From Murdochiella massiliensis (lineage in GTDB: Bacteria; Bacillota; Clostridia; Tissierellales; Peptoniphilaceae): a stretch of DNA of 64,000 nucleotides. The position numbers and the translations under genes were made by a program. The stretch is from the NCBI RefSeq assembly GCF_900059565.1, contig NZ_FIZW01000002.1, positions 372,001 to 436,000 on the forward strand, read 5' to 3'. Below, piece by piece: positions 10,427-17,765 of this stretch. The notes under the pieces are model-generated. The model did not search any database. It was not told the origin of the DNA and worked only from the letters and a program-made list of their open reading frames with translations. Position 1 is the stretch's first letter. Every line of letters begins with the position of its first letter.

Positions 10427-11484
10427 GCTTTTTTCCTCTTCCCATCCGTTTTCTCAGCAGACGCTTCCTTGCGGTTGTACCGACTGGTCCCGGGATCGGA
10501 CGATGCGTGCGATTTTCCGTTTTCCTGTGTGTTTTCGTAGCGTTCGAACGCTTCAATGACGCGTTGTACCAGCGGATGGCGCACAACGTCGGCATGATGA
10601 AATGTACAGAAGGCCACACCATCCACGTGTTGAAGAATGTGCTGAATGGTTTTTAATCCGGACGTTTTTCCCTGGGGAAGATCCACCTGGGTGACATCAC
10701 CGGTAATAACGGCCTGAGAGCCGTAGCCCATGCGCGTTAAAAACATCTTCATCTGGGCACTGGTGGTATTCTGTGCTTCGTCAAGAATGATAAAGGAATT
10801 GTCCAGTGTACGGCCGCGCATATAGGCAAGGGGCGCCACCTCAATCTGGCCTCGCTCCTTGAGTTTCAGATACGCATCCGCACCCAGAATTTCATACAGG
10901 GAATCGTAGAGCGGGCGCAGATAGGGATCGATCTTTTCCTGTAAATCGCCAGGCAAAAAGCCCAAACTTTCCCCGGCTTCCACAGCCGGTCGCGTGAGAA
11001 TGATGCGCTGAACATCATTGTTTTTGAATGCCTTGACCGCCATGGCCACCGCTAGGTATGTTTTTCCTGTACCCGCGGGACCGATGCCGAACGTAAAGCC
11101 GTTATGGGCAATCGCGTCGACGTATTGCTTCTGTCCAATCGTTTTTGCGCGTATGGGCTTTCCCTGTGCGGTAGTGGTGATGATGTCGGTAAGCAGCTTT
11201 TCCACCGGCACATCCTCATGTTCCTTCTGCATCTGCAAAAGATAGGCAAGCTCTTCGGAAGAAATGTAGCCCTGTCGGGCGATAACGGCAAACATCTGTT
11301 CCATGACGGCCTGAGCAGCTTCCATTTCATATTCTTCGCCACTGAGCTGCAAAGCGTTATCGGTCAGCTTCATCTTGATGGCGAATGTATTTTCTATCGC
11401 CTTCGCGTGCGCATTCAGCTCACCGAAAAGAGCCGCCCAGTCCTTTGAAGAATGCTCATTGTTCGTCCAAAGCAATTTTTTCAT
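10423..11484 (-). CDS. phoH: PhoH-family ATPase
   Basis: A 353-residue cytoplasmic P-loop ATPase of the PhoH/YbeZ family, consistently linked to YbeY and thought to act in RNA metabolism or ribosome quality control. Walker A is GPAGTGKT at 135-142, Walker B is FIILDEAQN at about 231-239, and GDVTQVDLP follows. An N-terminal KH-like segment precedes the ATPase. The last roughly 40 residues are basic and low complexity. A GGGGAG ribosome site precedes the ATG at 11484. Its 4-bp overlap with the ybeY-era fusion supports a shared role. Confidence 0.94.
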   Translation of the reverse strand: MKKLLWTNNEHSSKDWAALFGELNAHAKAIENTFAIKMKLTDNALQLSGEEYEMEAAQAVMEQMFAVIARQGYISSEELAYLLQMQKEHEDVPVEKLLTDIITTTAQGKPIRAKTIGQKQYVDAIAHNGFTFGIGPAGTGKTYLAVAMAVKAFKNNDVQRIILTRPAVEAGESLGFLPGDLQEKIDPYLRPLYDSLYEILGADAYLKLKERGQIEVAPLAYMRGRTLDNSFIILDEAQNTTSAQMKMFLTRMGYGSQAVITGDVTQVDLPQGKTSGLKTIQHILQHVDGVAFCTFHHADVVRHPLVQRVIEAFERYENTQENGKSHASSDPGTSRYNRKEASAEKTDGKRKKA

Positions 11485-11493
11485 GCGTCCGTA

Positions 11494-12069
11494 TTACTCC
11501 CCTCTTTGGCGGTGCAAACGCCTCATCATCCTTTCGTGTCGTGCTTTTCGCCGCTCAGCCGGTGTGCTGAGCAGTTCTTTTGCCACAACGGCCTGCGTCA
11601 GCCATGCCCTTCTCTCCGTTCCGTTCGGTGTCGACAGCTCCCGAGCAAGACGTGGAAGCGGCGGCGAACAAGGCACTTCTTCCGTTCTTTTCGATACCGC
11701 GTTCTGTTTTCGTTTGTCTTTATCTTCCGCCACTGGTTCTTCGGGTGGCCCTTCCATAGAAATGACCGGCGGTACGACACCTTCCCCTTCCATGGAAATC
11801 ACCGGTGGCACAATGCCATCCCCTTCCATGGAAATCACTGGTGGCACAATGCCTTCCCCTTCCATGGAAATTACCGGCGGAACGATGCGTTCCCCTTCCA
11901 TCGAAATCACCGGCGGAACGATGCGTTCGCCTTCCTGCAAAGATCGCGATTTCTTTGAAGAATCACGGGAAACTTTTGAAGATGCTGTGGGCGTCTTTTT
12001 GATGGCGTGGCTGTTCCAAAACTCGTCGAAAAGATCCAGCAAAAAATCTCCTTGCTTCATTCCGTTCAT
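11494..12069 (-). CDS. Unrecognised protein with five 12-residue tandem repeats
   Basis: A 191-residue protein I do not recognise. Residues 47-106 are five near-perfect repeats of a 12-residue unit (GERIVPPVISME, with GE/GD and R/G variation). They are followed by an acidic-then-basic stretch and an arginine-rich C-terminus (ERRKARHERMMRRLHRQRGE). The N-terminus (MKQGDFLLDLFDEFWNS) is amphipathic. There is no signal peptide or membrane segment. It is 8 bp after floA and 9 bp before phoH, the slot where spore-formers often carry yqfC and yqfD. Reading frame, spacing and operon context make it a likely real gene. Function is unknown; a repeat-bearing scaffold or an interaction partner of FloA or PhoH is only a guess. 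Confidence 0.75.
   Translation of the reverse strand: MNGMKQGDFLLDLFDEFWNSHAIKKTPTASSKVSRDSSKKSRSLQEGERIVPPVISMEGERIVPPVISMEGEGIVPPVISMEGDGIVPPVISMEGEGVVPPVISMEGPPEEPVAEDKDKRKQNAVSKRTEEVPCSPPLPRLARELSTPNGTERRAWLTQAVVAKELLSTPAERRKARHERMMRRLHRQRGE
11750..11929 (-). repeat. 36-bp tandem repeat, five copies
   Basis: Five direct copies start at 11750, 11786, 11822, 11858 and 11894, each exactly 36 bp and without spacers. They lie inside the unrecognised gene between floA and phoH and encode its 12-residue repeats. Most differences between copies are silent or swap E/D and R/G, so the protein repeat appears to be under selection. Confidence 0.95.
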
Positions 12070-12077
12070 GATCAGCC

Positions 12078-13073
12078 TCAGGCATTCTGTGTGGGATCCG
12101 CTCCCGGCTTCTGCTCTTCACCGGCGAGGGATTGGCGCATACGCGTGTCGGAAATCATATTCTGCATTTCATAGTAATCCATGACACCCATGCGGCCTTC
12201 ACTAAGGGCTTTTGCCAGTGCTTCCGGCACAAGGGCTTCCGCCTCAACGACCTTGGCGCGTTGACGGCGAATCTCCGCAAGGTTCTCCTGCTCGGAAGCG
12301 ACCGCCTGTGCGCGGCGTTCCTCGGCTTTCGCTTGAGAAATGCGCTTGTCAGCCTCGGCCTGTTCCATCTGCAATTTCGCTCCGACATTGCGGCCAATGT
12401 CGACGTCGGCGATGTCAATCGAAAGAATCTCAAAGGCCGTACCGGAATCGAGCCCTTTGTTCAACACCGTCTGCGAAATCAAATCCGGATTTTCCAGCAC
12501 AGCGGAATGCGTCTGTGAGGAGCCTACCGTCGTAACGATACCTTCGCCAACACGCGCAATAATGGTCGCTTCGCCGGCACCGCCGACTAAGCGCTGAATA
12601 TTCGCACGCACGGTAACTTTGGCCTTTACCTGTACTTCGATGCCGTTCTTGGCTACGGCAGCGATTTCCGGCGTTTCAATCACTTTGGGGTTGACCGAAA
12701 CCTGCACGGCTTCCAATACGTTTCGTCCGGCCAAATCAATGGCCGTGGCTTCTTTAAAACTCAAATCAATGTTGGCACGCTGAGCCGCAATGAGTGCATC
12801 CACGACAAGGTTCACATTTCCGCCGGCCAGATAGTGCGCCTCCAGCTCGTTCAACTGCAGGGAGAGACCGGCCTTTGTGGCCTTAATTAACGGGTTGACG
12901 ATGTGCGATGGGGTTACGCGGCGCAGACGCATACCAACGAGGTCGCTGATTTTTACCGGCACCCCGGAAAAACGCGCTGTAATCCATAATCCCACCGGCA
13001 CAAATACAAAGAAAATGCTCAGCAGAAAAATAGCAATGAGAAGAACCGGTATTGCAACAAAATTGTCACCCAT
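12078..13073 (-). CDS. floA: Flotillin-like membrane scaffold protein FloA
   Basis: A 331-residue FloA (YqfA) protein that organises functional membrane microdomains in Gram-positives. One N-terminal membrane segment (about residues 8-32, [20 protein letters not shown]) is followed by the SPFH/flotillin domain and an Ala/Glu-rich coiled coil ([20 protein letters not shown]). I start at the ATG at 13073 because the AAAGGA site sits 8 bases upstream. A TTG two codons earlier is too close to that site. It is the first gene of the floA-to-rpoD series after the rpsU terminator. Confidence 0.94.
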   Translation of the reverse strand: MGDNFVAIPVLLIAIFLLSIFFVFVPVGLWITARFSGVPVKISDLVGMRLRRVTPSHIVNPLIKATKAGLSLQLNELEAHYLAGGNVNLVVDALIAAQRANIDLSFKEATAIDLAGRNVLEAVQVSVNPKVIETPEIAAVAKNGIEVQVKAKVTVRANIQRLVGGAGEATIIARVGEGIVTTVGSSQTHSAVLENPDLISQTVLNKGLDSGTAFEILSIDIADVDIGRNVGAKLQMEQAEADKRISQAKAEERRAQAVASEQENLAEIRRQRAKVVEAEALVPEALAKALSEGRMGVMDYYEMQNMISDTRMRQSLAGEEQKPGADPTQNA

Positions 13074-13219
13074 GGTCAATGTCCTTTCCAGATTATTCTG
13101 ATGTCTTACTCGTACCCGTTTCCGACAATTATCTTCGTTTCGCAGCTGGGAACAAAGCCAATCAGCACAAAGCGGAGAATGGCAAAACCATAAGGCAGAG
13201 AAAAAGGTACGGTATAAAA

Positions 13220-13252
13220 AGGAAAAGATGGCATCCTTCAGATGCCACCTTT
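13220..13252 (-). terminator. Rho-independent terminator after rpsU
   Basis: An inverted repeat with arms 13227-13235 and 13241-13249 (GGCATC/GATGCC core) is followed on the minus strand by a T-rich run. It lies immediately downstream of rpsU and would separate it, fully or partly, from floA. Confidence 0.75.
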
Positions 13253-13259
13253 ACAAGAC

Positions 13260-13439
13260 TTACCGTTTACGATTTTTACGACGAGCCGCTTCCGACTTCT
13301 TTTTGCGCTTGATGGACGGCTTTTCGTAATGTTCACGCTTGCGATACTCGGCTAAAGTGCCTGCGCGAGCGATGGAACGTTTAAACCGCTTCAGAGCACT
13401 TTCAATGGATTCATTGTCTCCGACGCGAATCTCCGGCAT
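13260..13439 (-). CDS. rpsU: 30S ribosomal protein S21
   Basis: A 59-residue basic protein ([20 protein letters not shown], then an arginine/lysine-rich tail) matching S21, which helps the 30S subunit base-pair with mRNA leaders. An AGGGGGG ribosome site precedes the ATG at 13439. It has its own promoter and terminator and heads the rpsU...dnaG-rpoD neighbourhood, an enlarged form of the classical macromolecular-synthesis operon. Confidence 0.96.
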   Translation of the reverse strand: MPEIRVGDNESIESALKRFKRSIARAGTLAEYRKREHYEKPSIKRKKKSEAARRKNRKR

Positions 13440-13474
13440 TTTTTCACCCCCCTCGGGTTAAATTCGTAACTTGA

Positions 13475-13504
13475 ATTATAAGCGATGAGCATAAGAAAAG
13501 TCAA
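13475..13504 (-). promoter_or_regulatory. Sigma-A-type promoter for rpsU
   Basis: On the minus strand TTGACT (13504-13499) is separated by 18 bases from a perfect TATAAT (13480-13475). The -10 lies about 36 bp upstream of the rpsU start codon. Confidence 0.75.
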
Positions 13505-13533
13505 CCGCGATTTTCCGCCGTCGGAAGCGGACG

Positions 13534-13565
13534 AAAAAAGGAATGGTTAAACGCCGACCATTCCC
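13534..13565 (-). terminator. Terminator after the HIT gene
   Basis: Perfect 8-bp arms GGAATGGT/ACCATTCC (13540-13547 and 13557-13564) are followed on the minus strand by six T residues. The hairpin is 15 bp after the HIT-protein stop codon. Confidence 0.8.
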
Positions 13566-13579
13566 TCCGCCGACGATCA

Positions 13580-13930
13580 TCACGCATCAAAGCCCGGAAA
13601 GCGGATGGGTTTTCCCGCCAGAACATGAAAGTGGAGATGATCAACACTCTGTCCCCCGTCTTTTCCGCAATTGCTGATCACGCGATAACCGCTTTCCGCA
13701 AAGCCGTCGCGTTTCGCAACGTAGGCAATCGCCTCAAAAATACGGCTGACAATGGATGCATCTTCCCCGTCGGCAAAAGCATTGGCCGAGGCGATGTGCT
13801 TTTTCGGCACAAAGAGAAGATGAACCGGCGCCATGGGCGAAATATCACGAAATACAGCAACATCCTCATTTTCATACACCAGTTCCGTCGGTATTTCTCC
13901 GTTGGAAATTTTACAAAACAGACAATCCAT
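13580..13930 (-). CDS. HIT-family nucleotide hydrolase/transferase
   Basis: A 116-residue histidine-triad protein related to Hint/HinT, which act on nucleoside phosphoramidates and similar purine nucleotides. The N-terminus CLFCKISNGEIPTELVYEN is typical. The catalytic triad region reads SVDHLHFHVLAGK near residues 97-109. Length is normal. It is monocistronic, with its own terminator and an upstream region holding a duplicated TATAAT-containing unit. Confidence 0.95.
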   Translation of the reverse strand: MDCLFCKISNGEIPTELVYENEDVAVFRDISPMAPVHLLFVPKKHIASANAFADGEDASIVSRIFEAIAYVAKRDGFAESGYRVISNCGKDGGQSVDHLHFHVLAGKPIRFPGFDA

Positions 13931-14027
13931 GATCGCTCCTTTCGTTTCAGGCTGGCCTAACCCGGTTTTCCCTGCCTTTTTCTTCCGGACATTCTTACCC
14001 TATTCCTTTTTCACTTTGTCTATCACC

Positions 14028-14085
14028 GTCATTGCTTCTTCTAACTCCATTATAACGTCATTGCTTTGTCTAACTCCATTATAAC
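14028..14085 (-). repeat. 29-bp tandem duplication carrying a TATAAT element
   Basis: Two adjacent 29-bp copies (14028-14056 and 14057-14085) differ at only two positions. Each holds, on the minus strand, a perfect TATAAT (14054-14049 and 14083-14078). The minus-strand HIT gene starts about 100 bp downstream, so this could be a duplicated promoter, but no convincing -35 is seen at either copy. Confidence 0.7.
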
Positions 14086-14146
14086 GAAAAGCTCACGGGA
14101 ACTTAACATAGCACACCCCTACAATGGCTATTTTCCGCCATTTATT

Positions 14147-14156
14147 CGTTATAATG
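14147..14156 (+). promoter_or_regulatory. Possible -10 region for the VWA lipoprotein operon
   Basis: CGTTATAATG on the plus strand contains TATAAT at 14150-14155, about 70 bp upstream of the lipoprotein gene. The same 10-mer occurs twice in the opposite orientation in the 29-bp duplication 60-100 bp away. A good -35 is not visible, so the shared 10-mer could equally be a protein-binding half site. Confidence 0.35.
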
Positions 14157-14223
14157 AAAGCAACCCCTTGCTTTTTCTACGTTGAAACATCTTCCGTATT
14201 TACTTGAAGCGAAAGGAAAACTC

Positions 14224-15858
14224 ATGAAAAAATCGTCCTGGTTGGTTCTTCTTTTGGCCTTTCTTTTGGTACTTACTTCCTGCGATGCGCTTATCCCTCC
14301 TGACGAATTATCCCCCACGGGAAATAAAAGCAGGGCCGATTTCACCACGAATTCGGGATCCGGTGACCCTCTGAAAATTGTCGCCGGTTCCGAAATGAAG
14401 GTGTTGGAACCGATTATTGAAGAATATACGAAAAAGAGCGGCAAGCGCATCCAGATGGATTACCTCGGCTCGCTGGATATCATGCGCCTGATTGAGCAAG
14501 AAGAAAACCCGTACGATGCCGTTTGGCCGGCTTCGCTTCTATGGCTGAACATGGGAGATACCCGCCACACGCTGAAGCACATGGAAACCATTGCCGTCAC
14601 TCCCGTTATTTTTGGCATTCGCCAGTCACTGGCAAAAGAGCTTGGCTTTGCCGGACGAAATGATGTTACCATGACCGAAATTGAACAGAGCATCACTAGC
14701 GGAAAACTAAAATTCGCTATGACTTCCGCAACGCAATCCAATTCCGGGGCAAGCGCGTATCTGGCCTTTTTAACCGCTCTTTCCCGTACTCCGCAAGATG
14801 GCATCACAAAAGAGGATCTGGAGGATCCCGTGTTGCAGGAGCGCATTACCGCTTTTCTCAGTGGTGTCAATCGTTCTTCAGGCTCATCCAACTGGCTTGT
14901 CGATTTGTTTTTGCAGGGCGGTTATGACGCCATGGTCAATTATGAGCAACTGATCATCCAAACCAATCAGGAGTTAGAACGCCGTGGTCAGGAAACGCTG
15001 ACGGCGGTCTACCCCGTGGACGGGATCTCCCTTTCCGACTCTCCCCTTGCCTATGTGGATAAAGGTGATGCTGAGAAAGAAAAGGACTTTCTCGCTTTCC
15101 AAGCCTATCTACTGAGTGACGAAGGGCAGCAGCAGATCGAACGCACCGGAAAGCGCAATGCTTTTGGAAAAATCAGCCCGGCCAATCTTTCTATTTTCAA
15201 AAAGGAATGGGGCATTCAAGCGGATCGTCTTCTTTCGCCCATCCGTCTACCTCAAAACGCGGTCATTACACAAGCACTGGAACTCTATCAGTCCAGCTTC
15301 AAAAAACCGGCCTACACCGTCTATGTGCTGGACTATTCCGGAAGCATGAGTGGAACAGGATATAACGCCATGATGTACGCACTGAGCGAAATTTTGGTGC
15401 CGGAAAATGCGAAGAAAAACCTGTTGCAGGGAACGAGTAAGGATCGAACCGTACTCCTTCCGTTTTCTTCAGAGGTCTATCAACCGAAAGAGGTCACCGG
15501 AAAGGATCCCAGCGAGCTGTACACCTATGCTCGGAGTTTTTCGCCAAGAGGAGCCACTTCTCTCTATGAAGCGGTGGAGTATGCCTTGAACTACCTGGAT
15601 GAGCGCCGCAGTGAGCTCGATAACTACATTCCCGCCATCGTGGTCATGTCGGACGGCATGGCCAATGGATCCATGACCGCTGCAGCTTTAGACGCCTCCT
15701 ATGAAAAGCGGGGCCTCGACATTCCCATTTTCTCCATCCTGTTCGGCGATGCCAGTGAAGAGGAGATGAATGGCCTTGCGGAGATGTCCAAAGCACGGGT
15801 GTTTGACGGACGCGAAGACCTGATCCAATCCTTCCGTACGGTAAAGGGGTACAACTGA
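14224..15858 (+). CDS. Lipoprotein with substrate-binding and von Willebrand A domains
   Basis: A 544-residue exported lipoprotein. The signal peptide ends in a lipobox (LVLTSC, Cys near residue 20). Residues from about 45 to 350 resemble a type-2 periplasmic binding fold (LKIVAGSEMKVLEPIIEEYTKKSGKRI, then PYDAVWPAS). From about 364 to 540 is a VWA domain with an intact MIDAS start, DYSGSMSG (D370), and a second metal-loop element, VVMSDGMANG. I start at the ATG at 14224, preceded by AAAGGAAA and opening the signal peptide; an upstream in-frame ATG at 14182 would bury it. It overlaps the next gene by 1 bp (TGATG). Binding-protein/VWA fusions are known in Firmicutes and Actinobacteria without an assigned role. 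No ABC permease or ATPase is nearby. Metal-dependent adhesion or assembly at the cell surface is an inference. Confidence 0.85.
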   Translation: MKKSSWLVLLLAFLLVLTSCDALIPPDELSPTGNKSRADFTTNSGSGDPLKIVAGSEMKVLEPIIEEYTKKSGKRIQMDYLGSLDIMRLIEQEENPYDAVWPASLLWLNMGDTRHTLKHMETIAVTPVIFGIRQSLAKELGFAGRNDVTMTEIEQSITSGKLKFAMTSATQSNSGASAYLAFLTALSRTPQDGITKEDLEDPVLQERITAFLSGVNRSSGSSNWLVDLFLQGGYDAMVNYEQLIIQTNQELERRGQETLTAVYPVDGISLSDSPLAYVDKGDAEKEKDFLAFQAYLLSDEGQQQIERTGKRNAFGKISPANLSIFKKEWGIQADRLLSPIRLPQNAVITQALELYQSSFKKPAYTVYVLDYSGSMSGTGYNAMMYALSEILVPENAKKNLLQGTSKDRTVLLPFSSEVYQPKEVTGKDPSELYTYARSFSPRGATSLYEAVEYALNYLDERRSELDNYIPAIVVMSDGMANGSMTAAALDASYEKRGLDIPIFSILFGDASEEEMNGLAEMSKARVFDGREDLIQSFRTVKGYN

Positions 15859-16562
15859 TGGCGTTGTGGGATCGCATAAAACAGTTTCTTTCTGCAGAAA
15901 AGCAAAAACGCCGACGGGAAGAGGAGGAAGCATCGACCGGAGCCGTGCCAAAAGGGGGCACGGGAAAAGTTGTCTTTTCCGGTCTTGTCGGCTCCTTTCT
16001 TTTCCTGATCCTGTTATTTGTCTTGCATTGGCCTTTTCCAATTGCTCTTGTTCCGGGAATCGGCATTACCGTCGCTCTTCAATTTCTGACAAAGTCGGTA
16101 GAGCGCATAGGAACCACGCCGATTGATCGTCTGGAACATGGTGAAGATGCGCTCGCTCTCTATCGCGAAGCGCGTAAAACCATGGATGAAATGCGACAGT
16201 GGCAATATCGCATCACCGACGGAAAACTCTTTAAACAAGCGGATGAACTGGTTCGTGTGGGTGCGGACATTTTTTATTATCTCACCCGCCATCCTGAAAA
16301 GATTTTGCCTTCCCGTCAATTTTTAACCTACTATTTGGAAACCGCAAACCGCATTTTTCAAAACTATGTGGAAATGCAAAACGCACATCTTTCCGAGGAT
16401 AAGTTCATCGCGATTCGAGAGCAAACGGCAGCATCGGTTGACTATCTGCATACCATCTTCGTCAGTCAACGTGATGGCTACCATCGCGATGCCATGCAAA
16501 ATCTGGCGGAAGAATCGGAGTTATTGGAAAAAACCATCACGATGGGAGGAGGACGAAAATGA
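15858..16562 (+). CDS. XpaC-like membrane protein (5-bromo-4-chloroindolyl phosphate hydrolysis family)
   Basis: A 234-residue protein. A charged cytoplasmic N-terminus precedes two adjacent hydrophobic segments (about residues 38-55 and 57-75), and a long helical region follows to the C-terminus. Layout and sequence (DALALYREARKTMDEMR, PSRQFLTYYLETANRIF) resemble the XpaC family, usually found beside TelA-type toxic-anion-resistance genes. The family name comes from an old phenotype and no enzymatic motif is visible. It overlaps both neighbours (1 bp upstream, 4 bp downstream), so the three proteins are probably made together. No telA is present in this window. Confidence 0.7.
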   Translation: MALWDRIKQFLSAEKQKRRREEEEASTGAVPKGGTGKVVFSGLVGSFLFLILLFVLHWPFPIALVPGIGITVALQFLTKSVERIGTTPIDRLEHGEDALALYREARKTMDEMRQWQYRITDGKLFKQADELVRVGADIFYYLTRHPEKILPSRQFLTYYLETANRIFQNYVEMQNAHLSEDKFIAIREQTAASVDYLHTIFVSQRDGYHRDAMQNLAEESELLEKTITMGGGRK

Positions 16563-17632
16563 ATCGCAATAAATGGATCGGCGTCGGCATAGTCGGTATT
16601 GTTGCCGTCTTTGCGGCGATTTACCTTTTCTTCGTTGCGAATCGGCCGAAAGAAGTAGCGATCAACGGCCTTTTAGGCGGTGAAAAAATTGGACTGTTCC
16701 AAAGTCAGGAGTTTCTGGACATGATGAAAAAGAGCCATCTTACGGTGGATTATCGCAAAGCCGGCTCCATCGCTATGGTCACCGAAACCGCACAAAATCA
16801 AAATGCACAACAGTACGACTATCTGTTTCCGGCCAGCAAAATGGCAGCTGAAATATATAAAGAACAAGGGGGAACATCCGTTGCAAGTGACATCGTATTC
16901 AACACCCCGCTGGTACTTTATTCGCGCAGAATGGTCGTCGATGCCCTGCAGAAAAAAGGCATTGTGACCACAAGTGACGGTATCTACTACGTTAATATGA
17001 AAAAGCTGGCCTTGCTCATTGCCGACGGCACTTCTTGGGAAAGCCTTGGTCTTCCACAACTTTACGGCAACGTATTGGTGGATACCACCGACCCTAACGC
17101 CTCTAATTCCGGCAATATGTTTTTAGGTCTTTTGGCCAACAGCCTGAATGACGGCAAAGTGGTTACACCGGACACACTCGATCAGGTAAGGGAGCCCATT
17201 CGTCGAATTTACCAGGAGATCGGGCATATGCAGTCCTCTTCGGCCGATATGTTTAATCAATTTCTCAAGCAGGGCGTCGGCGCCTACCCCATCGTCGCCG
17301 GGTACGAAAATCAGATTCTTGAGCTGACGCGCATGGAGCCGGATCTATTCCGTCAAGTGCGCGATGATCTGGTGCTTCTATACCCGACGCCGACGGTTTG
17401 GTCGGATCACGTGTATATCGCCCTGACGGAGAACGGCAAATTGGGGTTGGATGCTCTGCTTTCGAAAGAAGTACAAGCCATGGCATGGAAAAATCACGGC
17501 TTTCGCACCATTGTCGCCGGAACCGCGGATCCGTCGCTTTTCTCGGTGCAAGGCGTACCCAAGGACATTACCGGCGTGATGCCCATGCCCTCCTATGACG
17601 TCATGCAGGCGCTCATGCAGGAAATTCGTTAA
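16559..17632 (+). CDS. Membrane-anchored extracellular binding-protein-like protein
   Basis: A 357-residue protein with one N-terminal membrane anchor (about residues 6-27) and no lipobox. An extracellular domain resembles class-II substrate-binding proteins (KEVAINGLLGGEKIGLFQS; VDTTDPNASNSGNMFLGLLA; YENQILELTRMEPDLF). The last motif resembles oxyanion- and sulfate-type binding proteins, but ligand-binding residues cannot be assigned. It overlaps the XpaC-like gene by 4 bp and ends the three-gene unit. With the first gene it makes two binding-protein domains at the surface without any transporter genes, which suggests sensing, adhesion or envelope assembly rather than uptake. Confidence 0.7.
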   Translation: MNRNKWIGVGIVGIVAVFAAIYLFFVANRPKEVAINGLLGGEKIGLFQSQEFLDMMKKSHLTVDYRKAGSIAMVTETAQNQNAQQYDYLFPASKMAAEIYKEQGGTSVASDIVFNTPLVLYSRRMVVDALQKKGIVTTSDGIYYVNMKKLALLIADGTSWESLGLPQLYGNVLVDTTDPNASNSGNMFLGLLANSLNDGKVVTPDTLDQVREPIRRIYQEIGHMQSSSADMFNQFLKQGVGAYPIVAGYENQILELTRMEPDLFRQVRDDLVLLYPTPTVWSDHVYIALTENGKLGLDALLSKEVQAMAWKNHGFRTIVAGTADPSLFSVQGVPKDITGVMPMPSYDVMQALMQEIR

Positions 17633-17681
17633 TCTGGGCTTCCTTCTTCCTTTGCCAACGGAAACAGAAGACGGCTATAAT

Positions 17682-17708
17682 GAGATCGGTTATCCGGTCT
17701 CTTTTTTT
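17682..17708 (+). terminator. Terminator of the binding-protein/VWA operon
   Basis: An 8-bp stem (17682-17689 with 17694-17701, one G-T pair) with a TTAT loop is followed by seven T residues. It lies 50 bp after the third gene of the operon. Confidence 0.8.
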
Positions 17709-17734
17709 GTCCGATAACCCTACGGAAATATAGA
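17707..17734 (+). promoter_or_regulatory. Possible promoter for the C69 dipeptidase
   Basis: TTGTCC (17707-17712), a 16-base spacer and TATAGA (17729-17734) lie just after the upstream terminator and 32 bp before the dipeptidase start. The -35 shares bases with the terminator T-run. Confidence 0.35.
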
Positions 17735-17765
17735 ACAGGAAGAACCTAAACAGAAAGGAAAACAA

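Noticed and set aside
11750..11929. Regular 36-bp repeats considered as a CRISPR array
   Set aside because: The copies are contiguous with no spacers, and they encode an in-frame protein repeat.
17652..17681. TTGCCA-18-TATAAT as a dipeptidase promoter
   Set aside because: Transcription would start inside the terminator hairpin at 17682-17708, so the match is probably accidental; a site just after the hairpin is preferred.
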